Shown here in pieces: positions 20,762-29,443 of a DNA stretch of 64,000 bases. This stretch comes from Leptospira ryugenii. GTDB taxonomy: Bacteria > Spirochaetota > Leptospiria > Leptospirales > Leptospiraceae. The notes beneath the pieces were generated by a model. That model was not told where the DNA came from, did no database searches, and saw only the letters and a list, made by a program, of their open reading frames with translations. The first letter of the stretch is position 1, and each line of letters starts with the position of its first letter. The stretch spans positions 1 through 64,000 of the forward strand of contig NZ_BFBB01000010.1 in assembly GCF_003114855.1 (NCBI RefSeq), read 5' to 3'. The position numbers and the translations under genes were made by a program.

Positions 20762-21157
20762 TTATCCTGCTGTTTGCTTTATTTGGTCTACTATCAATGC
20801 TCTTGATCCAATCAGTTCTCCATCAATGTGGAGGGATAGATTATATTTTCCAGGTTTTGGAAATGCCAGTCCACCTAAATTAAAACTTAATTCTACAGTA
20901 CCTTCTGCATTAACTGAATCAAATTCTCCATTAATTGGAAGAATCACCTGATTGGCCTCTATATAAGTTAGTGTAAGAGCGAAATTATGCTTTCCGACAA
21001 TATTGGTAAATGCTGTGTAAATAGCCCATGGAGGAAAAATTGCAGGAAACGTTCCCGACATAAACCTATCAAAAGTCCCAATAATTCCCTTTTTATTATT
21101 ATTTTCTGTAATCACTCTGTCTGCGAAAAGCATGGCGAGAAGGACTGGTTCACTCAT
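20762..21157 (-). CDS. DUF6941 family protein
   Basis: A 131-aa beta-rich protein that begins with the family-like pattern LAMLFADRVITENN...GIIGTFDR and ends with GKYNLSLHIDGELIGSRAL. I recognise this as the DUF6941 type, for which no biochemical role is known to me. First gene of the first cassette; its start is about 85 bases inside the cassette boundary. Linkage to a HicBA-like pair may be chance or may indicate a three-gene system. Confidence 0.55.
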   Translation of the reverse strand: MSEPVLLAMLFADRVITENNNKKGIIGTFDRFMSGTFPAIFPPWAIYTAFTNIVGKHNFALTLTYIEANQVILPINGEFDSVNAEGTVELSFNLGGLAFPKPGKYNLSLHIDGELIGSRALIVDQIKQTAG

Positions 21158-21242
21158 ATATATTAGATTCGGTTCCTTCTTTTTGTGAGCAATAATATTC
21201 TTTGAAATTTTAACCTTTTTCGAAAGTTTCTACCGAATTGCG

Positions 21243-21403
21243 GCTAACGAAATAGCCTTAACGACGAAGGCTGGCCCTGAGTCCCAACGGGACGGTAGGG
21301 ACTGGAACGACACTTGCGAATGCAAGGGAAGTGGCAGAAGTCTATGTGGCATAGCCCGAGCGAGGGCGAAGACCCGAAGCGAAGTGTTAAGGCGCTGTTA
21401 TGC
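21243..21403 (-). repeat. attC-like site B
   Basis: A 161-bp imperfect palindrome: outer GCTAAC and GTTATGC boxes, inner GCCTTAACG and GTTAAGGC boxes, and central GTCCC-AAC-GGGAC hairpin. It shares most of its length with sites D, E and F (first attC family). The order of boxes on the minus strand (TAACAGCGCCTTAAC ... CGTTAGC) is the R''-L''-L'-R' design of integron attC sites. Confidence 0.8.
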
Positions 21404-21421
21404 GCAGTTGAATTTTATAAA

Positions 21422-21595
21422 TTATTTTTTAGAATTGCTAACAACTTTCTCTGACTTTTTAGTCGTTGCTTTAGTTGGAACTGATTTTGCGGACACACTA
21501 TTTTGAAAACTGGTCGCCACTTTCCCGAAAGCGGAAGAATGAGCAGAGGTTTTATCTACTTTGTGACCAATTGACATATTTGCTAATTTGCTCAT
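21422..21595 (-). CDS. Small basic Ser/Thr/Lys-rich protein (57 aa)
   Basis: Begins MSKLANMSIGHKVDK and ends KKSEKVVSNSKK; an AGGAG ribosome site lies 7-8 bases before the ATG at 21595. The first codons overlap the end of the 340-aa membrane gene by 44 bases in another frame, and the stop is about 20 bases from attC site B, so it completes the cassette. Low complexity and basic; might be an antitoxin, chaperone or inhibitor for the membrane protein. Function unknown, but start signal and position support a real gene. Confidence 0.5.
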   Translation of the reverse strand: MSKLANMSIGHKVDKTSAHSSAFGKVATSFQNSVSAKSVPTKATTKKSEKVVSNSKK

Positions 21596-22574
21596 GTTTT
21601 ACTCCTGATTTTTGGCAATGTAGAACTGTTTCATCCAATTCAAAAAATAGGATGAATAATATGTCTGAGATACCCGAAATCGAGTCAATGAAAAATTTAT
21701 CATCTAATTTACCTTTGAAGTTATCAATGCAAAGAAATCCTAGAATTACTCTTTCATGCGGCTTCTCTTTATTTGGGACTAATGAAATTGGGATTACGGC
21801 ACAAGCATTGTAATAATTATTCCATTTTGGATTAGAATTTGTGTATTTTCCCTCGTCGAAAAGAGATTTTAGATTGTTCGATATAAATTTAGTATCTTTG
21901 AAATCAGGACTACAAATTGTATTAAAAGCTGTATTGTCTGTAGCATAGTAAATTTTAGGATGTTTTGCATCTATAAAATCACTCTCTTTACGTTCTCGGT
22001 AACTACTGGAATCTCTAATAAATGTTTTAATCAAAATATCATTATCAATTTTTTTAATTAACTTTATAGTAATCGAACAGTCATCCTGAGTTACTTTATC
22101 ACAATAGATTTTGATGTTATCGGCTAATGTAATTAAAAATTGAGTTAAACTATTAAAAGTATTGGTAGCAATAATTTCATCCACTTTTAATTTTTTCTTA
22201 GTAACCATATAATTCAATTCTCTAAATGAATAGATGATATATCTCAAATGGTGTAGGACGTTATGGATTAACTTGCTTTGTGCTGTAATTATTTTTATAA
22301 AACTATTTAATTTTTCTTCGATTTTGTAATGTTCGACTGGAATGGTAACCAATCGGTTTACTTTGAATCCATAGTATAAATTTGTTATTACTAAAGATAA
22401 AGATAATATCGCTACTGATAAAGCCATGGATATGAATGGAATTTTAAGTGCCTCGAGTTCAGGTGAGGTTTCATTAAAGTATAGGAATGCAATAGGCACT
22501 ATTCCGATTATCAAGCCGATTAAACTTGATATTCCGAAAACCCATGTAAATAGTTCATTTAAAAAGTTTTTCAT
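21552..22574 (-). CDS. Membrane-anchored protein with GAF-like C-terminal domain
   Basis: A 340-aa protein. Two hydrophobic segments (residues about 12-33 and 45-67) anchor it, followed by a helical region at about 75-150. The C-terminal part contains YYNACAVIPISL...VILGFLCIDN, the beta-strand pair and terminal helix typical of GAF sensory domains. It starts about 22 bases inside the cassette, leaving no room for its own promoter. Gene-plus-small-protein cassettes with membrane anchors are common in defence loci; that role is inference. Confidence 0.55.
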   Translation of the reverse strand: MKNFLNELFTWVFGISSLIGLIIGIVPIAFLYFNETSPELEALKIPFISMALSVAILSLSLVITNLYYGFKVNRLVTIPVEHYKIEEKLNSFIKIITAQSKLIHNVLHHLRYIIYSFRELNYMVTKKKLKVDEIIATNTFNSLTQFLITLADNIKIYCDKVTQDDCSITIKLIKKIDNDILIKTFIRDSSSYRERKESDFIDAKHPKIYYATDNTAFNTICSPDFKDTKFISNNLKSLFDEGKYTNSNPKWNNYYNACAVIPISLVPNKEKPHERVILGFLCIDNFKGKLDDKFFIDSISGISDILFILFFELDETVLHCQKSGVKHEQISKYVNWSQSR

Positions 22575-22594
22575 AATTTATTCCATTTAGCATT

Positions 22595-22753
22595 ACGCAC
22601 AAGCCTCAACGACGTAGGCTGACCCTGAAGACCAACGGGAGGTTAGGGACTGGAACGAAACTTGCGCAGGCAAGGGGAGTGCCAGAAGGGGAATTTGCCG
22701 CAGGCCGAGCGAGGGCGAAGACCCAAAGCGAAGTGTTAAGTCGCTGTTATACG
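22595..22753 (-). repeat. attC-like site C (chimeric)
   Basis: About 159 bp. The left arm (GACGTAGGCTGACCC) belongs to the family of sites B, D, E and F, while the right arm (AAGGGGAATTTGCCG) belongs to the family of sites G and I, so the middle arms cannot pair as they do in either parent. The outer boxes are GCACAAG (degenerate) and GTTATAC. Confidence 0.7.
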
Positions 22754-22758
22754 ACGTG

Positions 22759-23979
22759 CTAAAGACCATTTAGAAAGTTCTGTGCCAATTCATATAATGA
22801 TTGTCCATCTTTATTTTCCCAATAGAAATTTCCATTGTCGTAGAAATATTCTCCATTGAATTCTGTAAATATCTTGGAGGTTAGAGGAGATATAGCATAT
22901 TCATTATTATCAAAATTCCATCTCACATTGTTGCTTCTACCTAGTTTTCCAGTAACAATGCAGGTGAGTTTATTTTTGTGATCTTCGAAATTTATTCCGA
23001 TTGGTAAATTTCTTTTTAGAAAAAGCAGATCATTTTCCTTTATTAATCTATTTTCAATTAGAAGATTAAATGTACGTTGATAATACTTTCGAGCTCTATC
23101 TTCTTCCTCTTCCTTTATTTCCCGAACGATTTCTCTATCTGAGCTAAATAATTCGAGAAAATTTGACAATTTAATAATATTAAATGATTTGCCACCAGAA
23201 TAGTCAAAAAATTCAGTAATCAGTTCAAATCTTGGAAAAAGAGCTTGTTGTTCGCTTCTATAGAACCAATCACTTTTTTCATCACCAGAAATGAATACTA
23301 AATCTTTTTTTTGTTCTGCTCCAATCTCTAGAATTGTTTTCCAAATTAAATAATCTCCAATGCCTAGATCTTCTTTTGCACTGTCTTTGAAACCTGGAGG
23401 GATTTTATGTTGATAGCGTTTTTCAAGTTCTTTTTTTATATTTATCTTTATTTCTTGGCTTAAATCTAAATCTTTTATTACTTCCTTTTTAAATAAATTT
23501 CTATATATTTCGGATACTGGATCATTGAAAGACCAAAGCTTTATTTCTTTAGCTAAAAATGTTATCTGTTCATTATATTTTTCTAATCTATAGTTAATTT
23601 CCTTCTCTAATCTTTGAATTTCTTGATAAGAGGCAAGATTTGACAAAATAGGATAATTTCCAATTTTTATTGTTTTGGAATTATTTTTTTGACGATTAAT
23701 TGTTTGAAATAATTCTTTAATTTTGTTTGGTCTGTTATTCGCAAATTCCCTTGCAACTTGGCCTGGAATAAATAATCTTAGCTGATCTATGAGATTTTTA
23801 TAGATTTCCGTTAGTTTTACCAAGCTTCCTGAGCTTGTAGAATAAGGAATCAACAAGGCATTTGTATCTATAACAAAAATACATTTTTCTTTAATTTCCT
23901 CAACTGAGATAGATTTTATTTCAAATATATCTGAAGCTTTCTTGTAGATTTCATTATTTATGAAAATATCATTTGTCAT
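22759..23979 (-). CDS. PIN-like domain nuclease (PIN_8/DUF4935 type)
   Basis: A 406-aa protein with a PIN-like ribonuclease domain at residues about 30-265. Acidic active-site positions are visible: the first Asp in VIDTNALL near residue 38, and a late GDYLIW then ISGDEKSDW at about 210-240, the pattern of the PIN_8/DUF4935 family (IPPGF.D..K....GD). PIN domains are Mg-dependent RNases; this branch occurs in stand-alone defence genes. The C-terminal 120 residues are a separate helical and beta domain. An AAAGGAG ribosome site precedes ATG 23979, and the cassette boundary lies only about 30 bases upstream. Single-gene cassette; defence role inferred. Confidence 0.7.
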   Translation of the reverse strand: MTNDIFINNEIYKKASDIFEIKSISVEEIKEKCIFVIDTNALLIPYSTSSGSLVKLTEIYKNLIDQLRLFIPGQVAREFANNRPNKIKELFQTINRQKNNSKTIKIGNYPILSNLASYQEIQRLEKEINYRLEKYNEQITFLAKEIKLWSFNDPVSEIYRNLFKKEVIKDLDLSQEIKINIKKELEKRYQHKIPPGFKDSAKEDLGIGDYLIWKTILEIGAEQKKDLVFISGDEKSDWFYRSEQQALFPRFELITEFFDYSGGKSFNIIKLSNFLELFSSDREIVREIKEEEEDRARKYYQRTFNLLIENRLIKENDLLFLKRNLPIGINFEDHKNKLTCIVTGKLGRSNNVRWNFDNNEYAISPLTSKIFTEFNGEYFYDNGNFYWENKDGQSLYELAQNFLNGL

Positions 23980-24005
23980 TTATTTTCTCCTTTTTTTCGC
24001 ATGTC

Positions 24006-24168
24006 GTATAAAGAAATAGCCTTAACGACGTAGGCTGGCCCTGAGTCCCAACGGGACGTTAGGGACTGGAACGACACTTGCGAATGCAAGGGGAGTGCAA
24101 GAAGCCTATGTGTCGCAGACCGAGCGAGAGCTTGTCCCGAAGCGAAGCGTTAAGGCGCTGTTATCTGC
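24006..24168 (-). repeat. attC-like site D
   Basis: About 163 bp, first family. Inner boxes GCCTTAACG and CGTTAAGGC are perfectly complementary, as are the ACGTAGGCT / AGCCTATGT arms and the central GTCCC-AAC-GGGAC hairpin. The outer GTATAAA box belongs to the PIN cassette and GTTATCTGC to the ABC-3C cassette. Confidence 0.8.
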
Positions 24169-24180
24169 AGTGCCAGTTTT

Positions 24181-26106
24181 TTAAGTAAGTAGATTGGTTG
24201 GAATTAATTTTAGTTTTCCATCCCACCATTTTTCTACGACATGCTTTTGATACCATGGATATGGTAAATCTGCATGATCAGTCAGTATAATTTGGAATCC
24301 TGCATTTTTAACAAACGATTCTAATAATTTAAACATTTTAATCACTGAAATATTATCTGTATTTTTTACTTTTTTGTCTCTAGTTTGAGGGGGGAAGAAT
24401 GCTTGAGTAGGTTGATCGAAGAAAATGAAGTTTGGTATTGGTAGTTTTTGTTCTGCAAACCATTTGTGGAATACCAGGTAAGTAATTAGATGGATAGATA
24501 CCCAGTTTTCCCCGCTTCCCATCGTATTCATTGGTATTGGTCCTTCCTTAGTATCTGCAACTACCGTTAATTTTTTTAAATCAAATCTGAAAGGATACTC
24601 TGAGTGTTCTAATTTTAGATTCTTAGCGGCCTTAGATATTTCACTTGAAATCAATGAAAGTATTGAATTTAACTTTTGATCTATAGATTCATTCTCAATT
24701 TGGGTTTCAAGATTCGAGATTTTTTCCTTTAACAGAATTAAGTTAGAGTTTTCTGGTTTATTTGGAATGAAATCTTTGATAGTATCATAATAGTAGGAGA
24801 TTCTTCCTCTTACTAAATTTTTTAGATTTTGTTGATCATTAAATTCTTGTATGCGTATAGTACTATTTTTTAATGAGATTATTTGTTGGTTAATTTGATT
24901 AAGATCGTTTTTTAAAATTTCTTTTTTTTCTGCAGATCGATTAATGAGTTTTTGAAGATGAGGTAAGTCGGAAGAAAGTTCATCTAATTGTTGGTTAATT
25001 CTTCGTAAATTCTTGTTTATTTCAATAACAGTTGGGATTTTTTTATTTAACTTTGAATTACATAAAGGGCAGGTTGGATTTAGACTTAATTTCTCTGGTA
25101 TTAGTCCTATGCTTTCTAATCTAGATTTTTGTTCACGATTTTCATTGCTATATCCGCTTGCATTTAACTGCAGATTTTTATACTCTTCAATATCCTCACT
25201 AATTTTCTTATATTCTTCTCTGAGATTATTATGAATTGAATTTAGTCGATTTAATTCATCTTGAGATTGACTTTCTGGAATTCTGTTTTCATTTATGTTC
25301 TCAATTGCATTCAATAAAATTTGCTTTATCTCAGCAAAATCAGCAGAAAATTCTGTATCTTGATCTAGTAAGCCTGCGGAAATTGCCTCAGTTATCATCG
25401 AATGTGCCGTTGATACCTCATTATCAATATTTTTGAAATTTTTCGTTTCTTCTGATTCAATTTTATTTAATTCTATTTTTAATTTTTTCAATTCATCTTG
25501 TTTCGCTAAAAAATCTAAGGACACGGCGCCAAGAAAGTAGGGCATATAATCTTTTATACTTTGAGGTAAGAAGGGCTCACCTTGTCTATGAAACAAAAGA
25601 TTTTTATTGGCTATTTCTCCTTGCTCTTGAAAACAGTAAATGAGTGCTTTGGAAATATTCGCTAAGCCAGTTTGTCTCGTTTGATTCGGTTTTAGTTCGT
25701 GAGAGTATTCAGTTATATTGCAGAATTCATTTAAAACTGTAGTAAGGCCTTCTAAATTTATATTCTGGCTTAATTCAGTATTGTTTTCAATATTGATTCG
25801 TTTTCCCCTTTCAATATAGATTTCTTCTGACGTTAAATATCCATTTTTTGGATTTTTTCTCGCGATGAAAATTTCTTCAGATTTTTTTGACAATATAATC
25901 CCGTACCAAAGTGTATTGTTAGGTATAACACCAGCGGGTATACTGCTTTTGCTAGCTGCCATACAATAGTTTACAATATGAATTAACGCTGATTTTCCTG
26001 TTTTTGAGCCACCGGTTATAATATTTAATGTATTTAACTCAAAAGATAAAATTCTAATTTTACCATTTTTTAAAAATAGTATTATCTGTTTTAATTGAAC
26101 ATTCAA
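24181..26106 (-). CDS. ABC-3C system ATPase (DUF3732, SMC/Rad50-like)
   Basis: Walker A is GGSKTGKSAL near the N-terminus, inside the DUF3732-type context (FLKNGKIR...NIITGGSKTGKS). Long coiled-coil arms span about residues 190-480, with a CPLC zinc-hook-like motif (TCPLCNSKL) in the middle as in Rad50/SMC-like ATPases. A GSGENW signature and FFDQPTQ (Walker B region) follow near the C-terminus. I place the start at the TTG at 26106 because GGAG lies 8 bases upstream and TTGA overlaps the previous stop; the ORF could extend 22 codons further. In ABC-3C defence systems this component senses or powers an associated effector. Confidence 0.75.
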   Translation of the reverse strand: MNVQLKQIILFLKNGKIRILSFELNTLNIITGGSKTGKSALIHIVNYCMAASKSSIPAGVIPNNTLWYGIILSKKSEEIFIARKNPKNGYLTSEEIYIERGKRINIENNTELSQNINLEGLTTVLNEFCNITEYSHELKPNQTRQTGLANISKALIYCFQEQGEIANKNLLFHRQGEPFLPQSIKDYMPYFLGAVSLDFLAKQDELKKLKIELNKIESEETKNFKNIDNEVSTAHSMITEAISAGLLDQDTEFSADFAEIKQILLNAIENINENRIPESQSQDELNRLNSIHNNLREEYKKISEDIEEYKNLQLNASGYSNENREQKSRLESIGLIPEKLSLNPTCPLCNSKLNKKIPTVIEINKNLRRINQQLDELSSDLPHLQKLINRSAEKKEILKNDLNQINQQIISLKNSTIRIQEFNDQQNLKNLVRGRISYYYDTIKDFIPNKPENSNLILLKEKISNLETQIENESIDQKLNSILSLISSEISKAAKNLKLEHSEYPFRFDLKKLTVVADTKEGPIPMNTMGSGENWVSIHLITYLVFHKWFAEQKLPIPNFIFFDQPTQAFFPPQTRDKKVKNTDNISVIKMFKLLESFVKNAGFQIILTDHADLPYPWYQKHVVEKWWDGKLKLIPTNLLT

Positions 26107-26603
26107 GGTTTTACTCCTAGCAAAGCAAATATTGTCTCGGGTTTTCCTGATATAGAAATCCAACGCCCGCAAAATGCTGCTTTTTCAAAACATAGATTAA
26201 CTTCAGGAGTAAAACCAATGTTATGGTAGTCTGACTTTTGGATCGTTTTAACTGGAGTAAGATTTTCATCTGAAAAACGGAATAGATCGTGGGAACAGCC
26301 AAATAATATCGCCTCGGACACATAAGGTTTTAGAGATTTAGTGCGCTTTGGATATGATATTCTAAATCTAGTATTTTCTTCTTTGGCTAGCCAACTTCCA
26401 AATTTAGTCCCAAGAGTTTTAGGAATTGCGAATCTAGTTTGTTTGTGCAGTACTATAGATGCTATTAAATACGAGAAAACGTACGGCATATTTTTTTTTG
26501 ACTCGTGAAAAAATCCCTGTGCCGAAAAGTAAATTATTAATGATAAGAAAGCTGGGTTAAGTAAGTTAGCTTCCTCTAAATTTCGTTCAATCCAAATTTT
26601 CAT
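26103..26603 (-). CDS. ABC-3C system middle component
   Basis: A 166-aa protein between the nuclease-like and ATPase genes, the position and size of the middle component of three-gene ABC-3C loci. The N-terminal LEEANLLNPAFLSLIIYFSAQGF pattern and the KKNMPYVFSYLIASIVLH segment fit this family, described as a winged-helix-type adaptor. Its stop overlaps the TTG start of the ATPase. A coupling role between effector and ATPase is known only by proposal for the family. Confidence 0.65.
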   Translation of the reverse strand: MKIWIERNLEEANLLNPAFLSLIIYFSAQGFFHESKKNMPYVFSYLIASIVLHKQTRFAIPKTLGTKFGSWLAKEENTRFRISYPKRTKSLKPYVSEAILFGCSHDLFRFSDENLTPVKTIQKSDYHNIGFTPEVNLCFEKAAFCGRWISISGKPETIFALLGVKP

Positions 26604-26621
26604 CTAACTTATAGCTCCAGA

Positions 26622-27800
26622 TCAAATTAAAGAGTCTAGTAAAGATCTGTAGTCTGGATGCCAACCTACTTTCTTATTATCAGATAAGATCTGTAAAGAA
26701 CCTCTGGTTATAAATGCTTCATGGCAATTTACTCTTATTGGAATATTTGCCTCTTGTTCAGCCCATCTATATAATTTTTTAGCTAGTTTAATTTTTTCTT
26801 CATTAGAAGTATTATCTTCAAGTTCATCAAAAGTTGCCTTAAATAAAATGTCCCATTCTTCTATTAATTTATTTTCATATTTTTCTATATCCCCAACTAA
26901 TAATAAGTCTTCCCTTATCCATCGAGATCTTTGTTCAATGGCTCTATAGTAATTGTTGACTGCAAATGGGATACGATTAGTATTTATATTTGCAAGTTGT
27001 AACTGCTTTACAAAAATATAATTCTTATATATTTCATGATCTACAATTGCATTTACTAATTCTGAATCGATCGGAAGGTTGTCTTGCTTAAATCCTTCCC
27101 GTAATTCATTTATTTTTGAATCGATTTCGTTACCTGGTATCATAATATAAGAATTTGGATTTTTAATATCTTTTAGAATTCGCGAAAACCACCATCCTTC
27201 TAGATATTCGATGAAAATATTTAATTTTTCTCGATCACAAATTCCCCATAAAGAAGAGTGTAAGTTTTTAGTTATTCCAGCATGATCAATTGCATTATCA
27301 ATAACAATAATTGTATCTAATAAATTAAGTCTTTCGTTCTTATCTAGAGCTTTAAAATCTGAAAATATTTTTTGAAGATCCTTGTTTTTTGAAGTTAAGG
27401 AAACATTGTGAAAAATTTGCTCGGCAGTTGTAACATTTCTATTTTCAAGTTTAAGAAAACTTAAAGCACTACCATCAGCTGCTTTTGAAGTAGTAATCAA
27501 ATATCTTTTTATGTCGGAATTGTTGAAGCCAGATTTCAATTGATCAATCCATATTCTAACTGATTTCCAAATATCTAAGCTACTATCTGTTAAATTCGCA
27601 AACCTATTTAGATGAAGTTTTGTCTGTAATAACTCAAAACTCTTTCCTTTTGATTCGAAATGAATATCATCCAGCGATTCAATAAAAACTATTACGCATG
27701 GATCGTTTTTTAGTCTATTGAGTGTTTCCAATAATGCCAGTCTACATTGATATAGGTAACCAGCCAATGAAGGACTCGCCGAAAATGCATTTACTGTCAT
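26622..27800 (-). CDS. ABC-3C effector, DUF4297/Cap4-like nuclease candidate
   Basis: A 392-aa protein. The N-terminus reads GYLYQCRLALL...VFIESLDDIHFE...FELLQTKLH, matching the DUF4297/Cap4-type PD-(D/E)XK endonuclease layout: a GYxYQ helix, then acidic E...DD, then (E)LLQ.K. The second half is helical and ends in a conserved-looking segment with RGSLQILSD...GWHPDYRSLL, a plausible ABC-3C C-terminal domain. First gene of the operon, 70 bases from the cassette boundary; 18 bases separate it from the middle component. DNA cleavage on phage infection is inferred from the family. Confidence 0.65.
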   Translation of the reverse strand: MTVNAFSASPSLAGYLYQCRLALLETLNRLKNDPCVIVFIESLDDIHFESKGKSFELLQTKLHLNRFANLTDSSLDIWKSVRIWIDQLKSGFNNSDIKRYLITTSKAADGSALSFLKLENRNVTTAEQIFHNVSLTSKNKDLQKIFSDFKALDKNERLNLLDTIIVIDNAIDHAGITKNLHSSLWGICDREKLNIFIEYLEGWWFSRILKDIKNPNSYIMIPGNEIDSKINELREGFKQDNLPIDSELVNAIVDHEIYKNYIFVKQLQLANINTNRIPFAVNNYYRAIEQRSRWIREDLLLVGDIEKYENKLIEEWDILFKATFDELEDNTSNEEKIKLAKKLYRWAEQEANIPIRVNCHEAFITRGSLQILSDNKKVGWHPDYRSLLDSLI

Positions 27801-27865
27801 TTTGATTTATCTCTTTTTATCAGTTTCGGTAGATTCTTGTAATTTATTAAAAAAATGGCATTACA

Positions 27866-28027
27866 GATAACGAAATAGCCTTAACGACGTAGGCTGACCC
27901 TGAGTCCCAACGGGACGTTAGGGACTGGAACGACACTTGCGCAAGCAAGGGGAGTGCCAGAAGCCTATGTGTCGTAGACCGAGCGAGGGCTTGACCCGAA
28001 GCGAAGCGTTAAGGCGCTGTTATACGC
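27866..28027 (-). repeat. attC-like site E
   Basis: About 162 bp, first family; nearly the same sequence as site D, with complementary GCCTTAACG and CGTTAAGGC boxes. Outer boxes are GATAAC (ABC-3C cassette) and GTTATACGC (Abi-alpha cassette). Confidence 0.8.
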
Positions 28028-28051
28028 AGTAGCGTTTTAGAGTATCAGTCA

Positions 28052-28759
28052 TTATAAGGATTCGAAGACGTCTGGTATGCTTGCTTCAGCAAATAATTTG
28101 CCAAATTCACTTAGTTTTCTATCTGATATCACTCTTCCACCAATTTGCATTCCTGTAGCATTTCTAATTGGTAAATCATTCTGCGTTTTCCAAGTTCCGG
28201 CTATTGTTAAGCTATTTAAATGATCCATGTACATCCAAATCTTATCAGGAAATGAAAGTTTATTTAATGGAAATTCTTCTTTTGTTGTACGAAGATTAAT
28301 TATTTGATTGTTAACGTAATCCCATTCTTGCTCTACTCGATAACTTTGTCTTTTTAAGTAGAACAAAATTATCGCTTCATCTTCGCTTAATTGTTGGATA
28401 ATTTTAGGAAATGCAGGATGTGCTTTATCTTGAGTTGTCTTATCTATAGCCTTTGCTAGTAAATTTGAAAACATTTCTCCGATTATAGATTCATTTTCAA
28501 TGTATACCATCGATTCAATGATAGGACCTACTAACTGCGGATGTCCTTCTACTAAGTTTTCTTCTTTGACTTTCCCGGCGACTTTTTCTAGGAACGCTTT
28601 CCACCTATCGTGTTTTGCAGCCAAATAATCTATACCAGCAAAGGCAAATCGTGCTACTTTCACTGAATTTTTTAAAAGGTCGCCAATCTCCTTTACGGAT
28701 GGACTTAGTAGATCTTTATAAATTTCTTTTGCTACGATCTTAGACTCTGATTTTCCCAT
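28052..28759 (-). CDS. Abi-alpha (DUF4393) family protein
   Basis: A 235-aa protein. Recognisable family features are an N-terminal KEIYKDLLSPSVKEIGD, a GHPQLVGPIIESM.Y segment at about 90-105, EMFSNLLAKAID, then HPAFPKIIQQLSEDEA at about 128-145 and a variable C-terminus. DUF4393, also called Abi-alpha, is associated with abortive-infection-type defence; no enzymatic residues are known to me. It follows a 206-aa gene by 33 bases, so the two form an operon, and it is the last gene before site E. Confidence 0.7.
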   Translation of the reverse strand: MGKSESKIVAKEIYKDLLSPSVKEIGDLLKNSVKVARFAFAGIDYLAAKHDRWKAFLEKVAGKVKEENLVEGHPQLVGPIIESMVYIENESIIGEMFSNLLAKAIDKTTQDKAHPAFPKIIQQLSEDEAIILFYLKRQSYRVEQEWDYVNNQIINLRTTKEEFPLNKLSFPDKIWMYMDHLNSLTIAGTWKTQNDLPIRNATGMQIGGRVISDRKLSEFGKLFAEASIPDVFESL

Positions 28760-28792
28760 TATAACTTTCCAATTTATTGGTTTATAAAAATA

Positions 28793-29413
28793 CTATTGAA
28801 ATGCAAGTTTATACAATTTTTTTCCTTGGTCACTTATTTTTATTTGACTTCCATTTCTTTGCGATAAGCCAGCTGTTGTTAAGTATCCTTCCCGGAAATC
28901 TCGTGGAACTGAAATATTTTTTTCTAGATCGGTATTATTTAAAATTTCTTTAAGAAATTGAATTCCAAGTATATGTAAGTCGTAAACAGTTAAAGTTAAT
29001 ATATAAAACTCATCCCAAGTTAAAATACCATTTAGATATTTGTCGAATAGTTTTGAGTATACTTTTATTTTTTCCTCTTCAATTGATTTATCTATAATTT
29101 CTAGCAGATGATTTGCAATCTTTTCTCTTTTATCGGGATCGCTAATTTCTAATTTAAAAGCAGCAAATGCTTCAGAATTTTTTACATTCTCAGATGATTT
29201 GATGAATAAGGTAAATTTTCTTATAAAAAGTTGATCCTTAATGGTGAATCCAATTTTCCCAAGACTAATAACTGAACTAACTATTGGTATATCTTTTAAT
29301 ACACCGTCCACAAGGTCTAGATTATCAATTGCTACTTCACCCAAATTTGAAAGAATGCTTGCAGTTTCTGGTGTGATACTATCGATTAATTTTTTGTTTG
29401 TTTCGAATTCCAT
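28793..29413 (-). CDS. Unknown partner of Abi-alpha
   Basis: A 206-aa, mostly helical protein. A short Gly/Ile/Val-rich stretch (IPIVSSVISLGKIGF, residues about 43-58) resembles an amphipathic or membrane-active helix. The rest is Leu/Ile/Lys-rich and ends GKKLYKLAF. No family recognised. The tight spacing to the Abi-alpha gene suggests a two-gene system. IS481 inserted just upstream (29444), which may have removed its native promoter. Confidence 0.5.
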   Translation of the reverse strand: MEFETNKKLIDSITPETASILSNLGEVAIDNLDLVDGVLKDIPIVSSVISLGKIGFTIKDQLFIRKFTLFIKSSENVKNSEAFAAFKLEISDPDKREKIANHLLEIIDKSIEEEKIKVYSKLFDKYLNGILTWDEFYILTLTVYDLHILGIQFLKEILNNTDLEKNISVPRDFREGYLTTAGLSQRNGSQIKISDQGKKLYKLAFQ

Positions 29414-29443
29414 TATTATCCTCTATTTATTTTGGTATGACTT

